A stretch of 64,000 bases of DNA from contig NZ_RDBE01000010.1 in assembly GCF_003674065.1 (NCBI RefSeq), positions 1,037,371 through 1,101,370 of the forward strand, read 5' to 3'. Source of the stretch: Nocardioides mangrovicus (lineage in GTDB: Bacteria > Actinomycetota > Actinomycetes > Propionibacteriales > Nocardioidaceae). Below the pieces are notes generated by a model. It worked only from the letters and a program-made list of their open reading frames with translations. It had not been told where the DNA came from and searched no databases. Shown here piece after piece: positions 44,894-51,389 of this stretch. The position numbers and the translations under genes are program-made. Numbering within the stretch: position 1 is the first letter of the stretch; each line of letters opens with the position of its first letter.

Positions 44894-45973
44894 GTCGCCG
44901 GTCCCGCCTCCGGGTGGGCCGTTGGGCCGCCCGGAGATGAGCGGCACCACCCAGCGCGCGTTCGGGTCGACGTCGACCAGCAGTGCCTTGGCCAGCAGCG
45001 TCATCGGGATCGCCAGCAGTGCGCCGAGGGGGCCGAGCACCCACGACCAGAACACCAGCGACAAGAAGGTGACGGTGGCCGAGAGACCCAGCTGGTCGCC
45101 GACGATCTTGGGCTGGATGACCGTCTGGATCACGAAGTTGATGACGACGTAGACCACGATCACCACCACCATCTCGCCGACGCCGCCCTCCAGCAGCCCC
45201 AGCACTGCCGGCGGCACCAGCCCGACGACGAAGCCGATGTTGGGGATGAAGTTGGTGACGAACGAGAGGACCCCCCACACGCCGGCGGCCGGGATGCCGA
45301 TCACCAGCAGCGCGATCCAGTCGACGACCGCCACGACGAGACCGAAGCCGGCCGAGACGGCGAAGTAGTGACGGGTGCCGACGGCGAAGGAGAGCAGGGC
45401 GGTGACCACGGCCGGCCGCTCGCCACGTGCATCGCGCAGGTGGCGGGGGAAGCGGGCGGCGTCGAAGCCCATGAAGAGGACGAGCACCGCGATGAAGAAG
45501 GCGTTGGAGAGCACGCTGAGCATGCTCTGCAGCACGGTGGTGGCGTAGCCGAACAGCTTGCCGAAGTCGAGGGACTTGATGACCGCGTTGACCTGCGTCT
45601 GCTTGACGCCGCGTTCGCGCAGCAGCTCGCCGACCTTGTCGACGAGGTCGTTGATCTGCGGGGAGTAGGTCGGCACCAGTGCCGCGAGCCGGCCGACGGA
45701 GACCACGAGCGCCACCACCATCGCCGCCAGCACGGCGTAGACGACGAGGATCGTCACCAGCGTCGCCAGCCACCCCGGCACGCGCAGCCGCACCAGCCAG
45801 CCGCGCACGGGGAAGACGGTGATCATCAGCACCAGGGCCAAGAACGCGGGCCCGAGCAGGCCGCCGACCGCCTTTAGGCCGCCGACGGCGATCACCGTGG
45901 CGGCCAGACCGACCACGATCAGCAGGCCGCGGGGCAGCACGGGCGGACGCGAGGCGGCGGTCGTCTGGCTCAT
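44891..45973 (-). CDS. AI-2E-family (PerM/YdiK) transporter
   Basis: 360 residues with about eight helices in the family pattern: two N-terminal pairs, a cytoplasmic segment (QINDLVDKVGELLRERGVKQ), then VLSFVTNFIPNIGFVVG, the conserved FIPNIG-like motif, and IQTVIQPKIVGDQLGLSATV followed by WVLGPLGALLAIPMTLLAKALL. The family includes exporters and Na+/H+-type antiporters; AI-2 transport should not be assumed. ATG has GGAAGA upstream. Divergent from ssd across a region with paired TCCACA boxes. Confidence 0.9.
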   Translation of the reverse strand: MSQTTAASRPPVLPRGLLIVVGLAATVIAVGGLKAVGGLLGPAFLALVLMITVFPVRGWLVRLRVPGWLATLVTILVVYAVLAAMVVALVVSVGRLAALVPTYSPQINDLVDKVGELLRERGVKQTQVNAVIKSLDFGKLFGYATTVLQSMLSVLSNAFFIAVLVLFMGFDAARFPRHLRDARGERPAVVTALLSFAVGTRHYFAVSAGFGLVVAVVDWIALLVIGIPAAGVWGVLSFVTNFIPNIGFVVGLVPPAVLGLLEGGVGEMVVVIVVYVVINFVIQTVIQPKIVGDQLGLSATVTFLSLVFWSWVLGPLGALLAIPMTLLAKALLVDVDPNARWVVPLISGRPNGPPGGGTGD

Positions 45974-46009
45974 CGCGTCGCAGTCTTCCACGGCCGACGG
46001 GGTGCTTTC

Positions 46010-46045
46010 GCGTCCACAGCAGACCGTTCGAAGGCGTTGTCCACA
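46010..46045 (+). promoter_or_regulatory. paired TCCACA module upstream of ssd-tadABC
   Basis: GCGTCCACA (46010-46018) and TTGTCCACA (46037-46045), starts 27 bp apart. The same pair at the same distance lies upstream of flp (49862-49897). The downstream sequence GTGCCGGCCGC is also shared. Confidence 0.6.
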
Positions 46046-46097
46046 GCCGTGCGGTCGCTCGTGGTGCCGGCCGCGATGCGCGATGAGAGTGCGGGTC

Positions 46098-47156
46098 ATG
46101 ACCTCACCGCTCCTGCTCACCGGCTCCTCGATCCTGCGCGACGACGTGCTGCGGCTGGCCGCGGCGGCCGGCGTGACGCCCGAGGTGCTTGATGTCGACG
46201 ACACGCTGCCGCTCGCATGGGGCACCGCCGACCTGGTGCTGGTGGGCGCCGACGCAGCCGAGCGGGTCGCATTGCTGCGACCGCCCCGCCGGCCCGGCGT
46301 GCACGTCGTCGGACCCGCACCGCTGCCCCACGAGGTCTTCCGCGCAGCCGTGCGGTTCGGCGCCGAGGACGTCGCCGAGCTGCCGCAGTCGCAGAGCTGG
46401 CTGGTCGAGGTGCTCACCGACAGCCTCGACGGCGGCGCCTACCCTGGCCGGGTCGTGGCCGTGCTCGGCGGCTCGGGCGGGATCGGTGCGAGCGTGCTGG
46501 CCGCCGCGCTCGCGGCGACCTGGGGTGCACGGGGTCCGACGCTGCTGGTCGACGCCGACCCCTGCGGCGCCGGCCTGGAGCGGGTGCTCGGCATGGAGCG
46601 GCTGCACGGCACGTGCTGGTCGGGCCTGGGCTCGGCCACCGGGCGCATCAGCGGGCGGTCGCTGCGCGAGGCGCTGCCGCACCGGCACGGCGTGGGGCTG
46701 CTCGGCTGGGGTGGCCTGGCACGGGAGCCGGTGCCGCCGTTCGCGGTGCGTGAGGTGCTCTCGGCGGCGGGCCGCGGTCACGACGCGGTCGTGGTCGACC
46801 TGCCGCGTCAGGGCGACGCGGCGGCCGAGGAGATCCTGGCCCGGGCCGACGACGTGCTGCTGGTGTGCGGATCGACGCTCACCGCGGTGGCGGCGGCCGG
46901 GCGGGCGGTCGCCCGGTTGGAGGGTCTGGCGGCGCGTCCGCACCTGGTGGTGCGCGAGGGCGGGGGGCTCGCACCGGGGGAGCTGGCCCGCGCCTTCGGG
47001 CTGCCACTGGTGGCGGTGACCCGACACCAGCGCGGCCTGGAGGAGGCGCTGGACCTCGGCGCCGGCCCGCTGCACGCCCGCCGCGGGTCGGTCGCACGCG
47101 CGGCGCGCGACGTGGTCGCCCGGCTGGAACGCGACACTCCGGCCGTGGCGGCGTGA
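46098..47156 (+). CDS. ssd: septum-site-determining-like ATPase of the Tad locus (Ssd, CpaE-like)
   Basis: 352 residues. An N-terminal receiver-like region precedes a MinD/ParA-type ATPase domain: VVAVLGGSGGIGASVLAAAL is a deviant Walker A without the usual lysine of GKGGxGKT, then LLVDADPCGAGLERVLG and VVVDLPRQGD. This matches Rv3660c/Ssd, whose Walker A also deviates, and CpaE-type proteins that place Tad machinery at the pole. ATG 46098 is chosen over ATG 46083 on weak evidence (GAGAG upstream). tadA overlaps its stop by 4 bp. Confidence 0.88.
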   Translation: MTSPLLLTGSSILRDDVLRLAAAAGVTPEVLDVDDTLPLAWGTADLVLVGADAAERVALLRPPRRPGVHVVGPAPLPHEVFRAAVRFGAEDVAELPQSQSWLVEVLTDSLDGGAYPGRVVAVLGGSGGIGASVLAAALAATWGARGPTLLVDADPCGAGLERVLGMERLHGTCWSGLGSATGRISGRSLREALPHRHGVGLLGWGGLAREPVPPFAVREVLSAAGRGHDAVVVDLPRQGDAAAEEILARADDVLLVCGSTLTAVAAAGRAVARLEGLAARPHLVVREGGGLAPGELARAFGLPLVAVTRHQRGLEEALDLGAGPLHARRGSVARAARDVVARLERDTPAVAA

Positions 47157-48307
47157 CCGCGCCCGCCGTCGCGGTCGTCGACCAGGTCCGCGACCTGCTC
47201 GCCCGCGACGGCCAGGCTCTCTCGCCGGCGGCGGTGGCCGGTGCCCTGCGCCGAGCCGGGAGGCCGGTCGGCGACACCTTCGTGCTCGCCGTCCACGACG
47301 TGTTGCAGCGCGACGTGGTCGGCGCCGGCCCGCTCGAACCCCTCTTGCGCACCCCGGGCGCCACCGACGTCCTGGTCAACGGACCCGACGCCGTCTACCT
47401 CGACCGGGGTGCCGGGCTCGAGCTCACCGACGTCCGCTTCCCGGACGAGGCCGCCGTGCGCCGGCTCGCCCAGCGGCTGGCCGCCGTCGGCGGTCGGCGC
47501 CTCGACGACGCCACACCGCACGTCGACCTGCGCCTGCCCGACGGCACCCGCCTGCACGCGGTGCTCGCACCCGTGGCCCGGCCCGGCACCGTGGTCTCGC
47601 TGCGGGTGCCGCGGGCCCAGGTGTTCACGCTGGCCGAGCTGGTGGCGGCGGGCTCGGTGCCTGCGGCCGGTGCCGACCTGCTGCGCCGCATCGTCGAGCG
47701 CCGGCTGGCGTTCCTGGTCAGCGGCGGCACCGGGTCGGGCAAGACGACCCTGCTCAACGCCCTGCTGAGCCTGGTCGACCCGGCCGAGCGGATCGTCCTG
47801 GTCGAGGACGCCTCCGAGCTGCGGCCCGAACACCCGCACGTCGTCGGCCTGGAGGCCCGTCCCCCGAACCTGGAGGGCGCCGGCGAGGTCACGGTCCGCA
47901 CGCTGGTGCGCCAGGCGCTGCGGATGCGACCCGACCGGCTCGTGCTCGGCGAGGCCCGCGGGGCCGAGGTGACCGACCTGCTGGCCGCGATGAACACCGG
48001 CCACGAGGGTGGGTGCGCCACCATTCACGCGAACTCCGCCGCCGACGTCCCCAGCCGCGTGGAGGCGCTCGCGCTGGCCACCGGCATGTCGCAGGCGGCC
48101 GTCCACAGCCAGCTCGCCTCCGCCCTGGACCTCGTGGTGCACGTCGGTCGGGGGGCCGACGGCCGCCGCCGGGTGCAGGAGATCGGCCAGGTGGTGCGGC
48201 GCGACGGCCGGGTCGAGGTGCGGCCGGCGTACGTGTTCGAGACCGACCGGGTGCGGGCGGTCGATCCGGGCGCCGGTCCGGCACCGGCTCGAGTCTTGGT
48301 CCCGTGA
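47153..48307 (+). CDS. tadA: TadA/CpaF-family pilus assembly ATPase
   Basis: 384 residues of type II/IV secretion ATPase. VGAGPLEPLLRTPGATDVLVNG is the CpaF N-terminal motif, with Walker A SGGTGSGKTTLLNAL, Asp box IVLVEDASELRPEHPHVV, and RQALRMRPDRLVLGEARGAE, followed by the His box NTGHEGGCATIHAN. It powers assembly of Flp pili. GTG overlaps the ssd stop and its stop overlaps tadB, both by 4 bp. Confidence 0.95.
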   Translation: MTAPAVAVVDQVRDLLARDGQALSPAAVAGALRRAGRPVGDTFVLAVHDVLQRDVVGAGPLEPLLRTPGATDVLVNGPDAVYLDRGAGLELTDVRFPDEAAVRRLAQRLAAVGGRRLDDATPHVDLRLPDGTRLHAVLAPVARPGTVVSLRVPRAQVFTLAELVAAGSVPAAGADLLRRIVERRLAFLVSGGTGSGKTTLLNALLSLVDPAERIVLVEDASELRPEHPHVVGLEARPPNLEGAGEVTVRTLVRQALRMRPDRLVLGEARGAEVTDLLAAMNTGHEGGCATIHANSAADVPSRVEALALATGMSQAAVHSQLASALDLVVHVGRGADGRRRVQEIGQVVRRDGRVEVRPAYVFETDRVRAVDPGAGPAPARVLVP

Positions 48308-49128
48308 CGGCGTCGGTGCTCCTGGCCGCGGTGTCGGCCGGGGCGGCGATGGGCCTGTGGTCGGGGCCGCGCCGCACACCTGCCCCGGTGGCACCCGACC
48401 CGCGGCAGCAGGGGTCGTCGGGGTGGCGGCCGAGATGGTGGTCGAGGTGGTGGGCGCTGCCGGTACCGGCCCTGGCCGCGGTGGCTGCCGCCGTCGTGGT
48501 GGGTGGTCGGCTGCCGGTACTCGCTGCCATCGGCGTCGGGGTCGCGCTCGGCGTCCGGCGCCTGCTGCTGGCCCGAGCCCGGTCGGCGGCGGCGAACGCG
48601 GCGGCGGAGGACGTCAGCCGGTTCTGCGAGGCGGTGGCGGCCGAGCTCGCCGCCGGGTCACCGGCTGGGCAGGCGCTGCAGGTCGCCGCCGACGAGACGC
48701 CCGGCCTGGCGTCCCTGGCCACCGCGGCCGACCTGGGTGCCGACGTGCCCGCGGCGATGCGAGCCCTGGCCGAGCAGCCGGGACGTCACGACCTGCGCGT
48801 GGTCGCGGCGGCCTGGCAGGTCGCGCTGCGCAGCGGCGGCGGTCTCGCCGACCCGTTGCAGCGGGCGGCGGTGGCGGTGCGTGAGCGCCGGCGGACGGCA
48901 CGGCTGGTGCAGGCCGAGCTGGCGCCCGCCCGCGCCACCGCCTGGCTGATGGCGGCGCTGCCGGCGGTGTTCCTGATGGCCGGCTCCGGCCTGGGCGGTC
49001 ATCCGCTCTCCTTCCTCCTCGGCACCCCGCTCGGCCTGGGCTGCGCCGGGACCGGGCTGCTGCTCTCCTACCTCGGGCTTGCCTGGCTCGAGCGCATCGC
49101 CGCGACGGTCGAGCAGGCACCGGGGTGA
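48304..49128 (+). CDS. tadB: TadB-like pilus assembly membrane protein
   Basis: 274 residues with the T2SSF domain of inner-membrane platform proteins: helices at residues 45-75, a cytoplasmic helical bundle (FCEAVAAELAAGSPAGQALQ ... LRVVAAAWQVALRSGGGLAD ... RTARLVQAELAPARATAW), and two C-terminal helices. Position between tadA and tadC and 4-bp overlaps on both sides support the assignment. Confidence 0.9.
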   Translation: MTASVLLAAVSAGAAMGLWSGPRRTPAPVAPDPRQQGSSGWRPRWWSRWWALPVPALAAVAAAVVVGGRLPVLAAIGVGVALGVRRLLLARARSAAANAAAEDVSRFCEAVAAELAAGSPAGQALQVAADETPGLASLATAADLGADVPAAMRALAEQPGRHDLRVVAAAWQVALRSGGGLADPLQRAAVAVRERRRTARLVQAELAPARATAWLMAALPAVFLMAGSGLGGHPLSFLLGTPLGLGCAGTGLLLSYLGLAWLERIAATVEQAPG

Positions 49129-49832
49129 GTCCGGCCGCCTGGGCCGCGGCCGGAGCGGCGCTGGTGGCCGTCCGGCTGGCGCTGGGACCGACCCCGCAGG
49201 TCACGCCCCGGCCCGACAGCGCACGGCAGGTCTCCGACCTCGACGTCCGGCGGCTGCTCCTCACGCTCACCGCCGGCGCGGGCTCGTCGCTGCTGGTGCC
49301 CGGCGTCGCGGGCGGCGTCGCCGCCGTCGTGGTGGCCGCGGTGGCCTGGCGGCTGCTGGGCCGGCTGCCCCCGGCCGCTGAGATACGCCGCCGTGAGCGG
49401 CTCGCCTCCGAGCTGCCGGGGGCCGTCGACCTCCTGGCCTGTGCCCTGCGCGCCGGCTCCGACGCCGCGGGTGCGCTCGGCCTGGTCGCCGAAGCACTGC
49501 CCGGCCCCGTCGCCGAGGAGCTCCGCGGCGTGCTGCTGCGGCTGCGGCTGGGTGCCGACGTGGGCGCGGTGTGGGCCGACGTGGCGCGACACCCGCAGCT
49601 GGGCCCGCTGGGCCGTGCGCTGGCCCGGGCCCACCGCTCGGGAGCGTCTGTGGCACTCGCGGCCGACCGGCTGGCCGAGGAGCTGCGCGAGGTCCATCGC
49701 GGTCGGGTCGAGGCTCGCGCCCGCAGCGTCTCGACGAAGGCCGCCGCTCCGCTCGGGCTGTGCTTCCTGCCAGCCTTCGTGCTGTTGGGCATCGTGCCGC
49801 TGGTGGCCGGGCTCGTCGCCACCGTCCGGTGA
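49125..49832 (+). CDS. tadC: TadC-like pilus assembly membrane protein
   Basis: 235 residues, T2SSF domain: ELPGAVDLLACALRAGSDAAGAL and LARAHRSGASVALAADRLAEEL, then RARSVSTKAAAPLGLCFLPAFVLLG with the last helix. It forms the platform with TadB. GTG overlaps tadB by 4 bp. It is the last gene of the ssd-tadABC unit; a 143-bp gap with a second TCCACA module precedes flp. Confidence 0.9.
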   Translation: MSPAAWAAAGAALVAVRLALGPTPQVTPRPDSARQVSDLDVRRLLLTLTAGAGSSLLVPGVAGGVAAVVVAAVAWRLLGRLPPAAEIRRRERLASELPGAVDLLACALRAGSDAAGALGLVAEALPGPVAEELRGVLLRLRLGADVGAVWADVARHPQLGPLGRALARAHRSGASVALAADRLAEELREVHRGRVEARARSVSTKAAAPLGLCFLPAFVLLGIVPLVAGLVATVR

Positions 49833-49861
49833 GTCCGCGGCGCTGGTCGTGGGGTCGTCTC

Positions 49862-49897
49862 GCGTCCACAACCGGCCGACCGGCCCGGTTCTCCACA
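49862..49897 (+). promoter_or_regulatory. paired TCCACA module upstream of flp-tadE-tadG
   Basis: GCGTCCACA (49862-49870) and TTCTCCACA (49889-49897), starts 27 bp apart, as at 46010-46045. Further shared sequence GTGCCGGCCGC follows in both places. Confidence 0.6.
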
Positions 49898-49975
49898 GAC
49901 CCGCGATCGGCGCTCGTGCCGGCCGCTCGCGATGGCGAGGCTCGAGGGCGACATCCACGACACACCGGAGGCACG

Positions 49976-50179
49976 ATGCGCCGCACCACCTCGTCCAGCT
50001 CGTTCAGCTCGTTCATCCCCGTTCGCACCCAGGCCGGCACCACCACGGCCGAGTACACCGTCGTCACGGCCGCCGCCGTCGCGTTCGGAGCGCTGCTGCT
50101 CCGGCTCCTCACCGGCAGCTGGGGCGAGCGCATCCTGCAGACCGCGTTCCGCCACGTCGTGGCGCTGCTGGGGTTCTGA
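49976..50179 (+). CDS. Flp-type pilin (DUF4244 family)
   Basis: 67 residues. A charged or serine-rich leader MRRTTSSSSFSSF is followed by RTQAGTTTAEYTVVTAAAVA, where GTTTAEY is the prepilin processing and E/Y motif, then a hydrophobic helix to LLRLL and an amphipathic tail. This DUF4244 pilin corresponds to Rv3656c. Ribosome binding site GGAGG is 5 nt before the ATG. It would be the main pilus subunit, cut by a prepilin peptidase not present in this window. Confidence 0.9.
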   Translation: MRRTTSSSSFSSFIPVRTQAGTTTAEYTVVTAAAVAFGALLLRLLTGSWGERILQTAFRHVVALLGF

Positions 50180-50184
50180 GCGCC

Positions 50185-50592
50185 GTGCGCGCCGGGCGGG
50201 GCCGTCGGGAGACGGGCAGCCGGGAGATGGGCAGCCGGGAGATGGGCACGGTCACCGCCGAGGCAGCGCTGGTGCTGCCCGCGCTGGTGCTGGTGGCGGT
50301 CGCCCTCGCCTGGTTGGTGGGCCTGGGCGTCAACCATGCCCGCGCGGTCGACGCCGCCCGCGAGGCCGCCCGGGTCGTCGCCCGCGGCGAGTCGGTCGGC
50401 GAGGGCGTGCGGCTCGCCCGGCGCGTGGCCCCGCCCGGGGCTCGGATCGGGGTCCGGGCCGGGAGCAGCTGGGTCGTCGTGGACGTCTCGGCCCCGGTGC
50501 GCCCGCCGGGCGGTGTGCTCGGCGGTCTGGGTGCGGTCACCGTCCACGCCCGCGCGGTCGCCGCCACCGAGCCGTCGGCAGCCCTCCCGTGA
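50185..50592 (+). CDS. TadE-family pilus-assembly/pseudopilin protein
   Basis: 135 residues. The N-terminal leader includes GSREMGSREMG from a 15-bp tandem repeat, then the TadE motif GTVTAEAALVLPALVLVAVA and one membrane helix, with GVNHARAVDAAREAARVVARG following as usual in TadE proteins. The rest is probably extracytoplasmic. GTG 50185 is used; ATG 50227 or 50242 within the repeat would give a shorter leader. The tadG-like gene overlaps its stop by 4 bp. Confidence 0.85.
   Translation: MRAGRGRRETGSREMGSREMGTVTAEAALVLPALVLVAVALAWLVGLGVNHARAVDAAREAARVVARGESVGEGVRLARRVAPPGARIGVRAGSSWVVVDVSAPVRPPGGVLGGLGAVTVHARAVAATEPSAALP
50206..50250 (+). repeat. 15-bp tandem repeat in the leader of the TadE-like gene
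   Basis: Three units of CGGGAGAYGGGCAGC (third ends CACG), in frame, coding for the pentapeptide (R)E(M/T)GS. Confidence 0.85.
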
Positions 50593-51032
50593 GCCGGCGT
50601 CCGGGGAGCCGGCACGAGAGGCGACGGACCGGCGACGAGCGGGGCAGCGCGGCCGTGCTCGGTCTGCAGCTGATCGCGGTGCTGGCGGTCGTCGCCGTCG
50701 CCTGCGCCGCGGCGGTGGCCTACGTCGTCACCCACCGGCGCGCCCAGGCGGCCGCCGACCTCGCCGCGCTGGCCGGCGCTCAGGCCCTGCAGCAGGGGCA
50801 GGACGCGTGTCGGGCCGCTGCCGGCACGGCCGCGCGCAACGCAGCGCGCTTACGCGCCTGCGCCGTCACGGGCGCCGAGGTCACGGTGTCCGCCGAGGTC
50901 CGCACCGGTCCACTGCCCGGTGGCGCCCGCTGGGTGAGCGGCCGCGCGAGGGCCGGTCCGGTCAGCCATCAGGCGGTGCTGTCCGGGGCTCAGCTGGGAC
51001 GGGCTCAGCTGGGACGGGCTCAGCTGGGAGAC
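50589..51032 (+). CDS. TadG/Rv3654c-like pilus-locus protein without a proper stop codon
   Basis: Starts GTG, overlapping the TadE stop by 4 bp. The N-terminal part is convincing: RTGDERGSAAVLGLQLIAVL and one membrane helix, THRRAQAAADLAALAGAQAL, then CRAAAGTAARNAARLRACAV, as in the short TadE/G-like proteins of this locus. Homologues should end near RARAGP (about 50960). Here no in-frame stop occurs there; the frame passes through RAQLG repeats from a 15-bp tandem array and stays open until 53819, antisense to two genes. The end given is arbitrary, just before the stop of the opposite gene. Either a stop was lost through repeat expansion or there is a sequence error. Confidence 0.6.
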
Positions 51033-51045
51033 GCTCAGATGGGAC
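50986..51045 (+). repeat. 15-bp tandem repeat at the junction of convergent genes
   Basis: Four units of GGGCTCAGCTGGGAC (fourth diverged: ACGCTCAGATGGGAC). The minus-strand TGA of the membrane protein gene (51035-51037) lies in unit 4, and units 1-3 repeat the same in-frame TGA. Confidence 0.85.
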
Positions 51046-51376
51046 GGGGCGTGTCGTCCTCGACCACGTCGTCGCTGGTCCTCTTCTCCTGGTCCATGCC
51101 GGCGTCGTGGCGAGCCTTGTCCAGCTCGCGGCTGAGGCGGTTGACGCGGCGCCGGTCCTGCCGGTGCTCACGGGCCCGGCGGAACCCCACGCGCATGGTG
51201 CCCAGTCCGATCACCAGCAGCAGCAGGGCGAGTGCGCCGAGCAGGAACACCGCGCTGGCCGACATCGTCACGTGCCCGACGCCGAGGTCCAGGCGCACGG
51301 TGTCGGTGCCGCCGAGCACGCCGGCCACCCCGAGGACGAGGGCGATGAGGATGATCACGAGCCCGATGACGACCAT
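51035..51376 (-). CDS. small membrane protein with two helices and charged tail, function unknown
   Basis: 113 residues. Helix 1 is VVIGLVIILIALVLGVAGVL, helix 2 SAVFLLGALALLLLVIGLG, then a highly charged tail (RRAREHRQDRRRVNRLSREL and DEVVEDD-like end). The layout recalls LapA-type envelope proteins, but I cannot assign a family. ATG 51376 follows TAGGGT by 7 nt. It lies between the Tad locus and the helicase gene, 10 bp downstream of the helicase stop. Confidence 0.75.
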   Translation of the reverse strand: MVVIGLVIILIALVLGVAGVLGGTDTVRLDLGVGHVTMSASAVFLLGALALLLLVIGLGTMRVGFRRAREHRQDRRRVNRLSRELDKARHDAGMDQEKRTSDDVVEDDTPRPI

Positions 51377-51383
51377 GGGCCAG

Positions 51384-51389
51384 ACCCTA
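51384..51389 (-). promoter_or_regulatory. -10 hexamer of a likely leaderless promoter for the small membrane protein
   Basis: TAGGGT on the minus strand, 7 nt before ATG 51376; it overlaps the last bases of the helicase gene. Confidence 0.5.

Noticed and set aside
46010-46045. Replication origin based on DnaA-like boxes
   Set aside because: Only two boxes, no dnaA/dnaN/parAB neighbours and no AT-rich unwinding region; the same pair recurs before flp, which suits a promoter module better.
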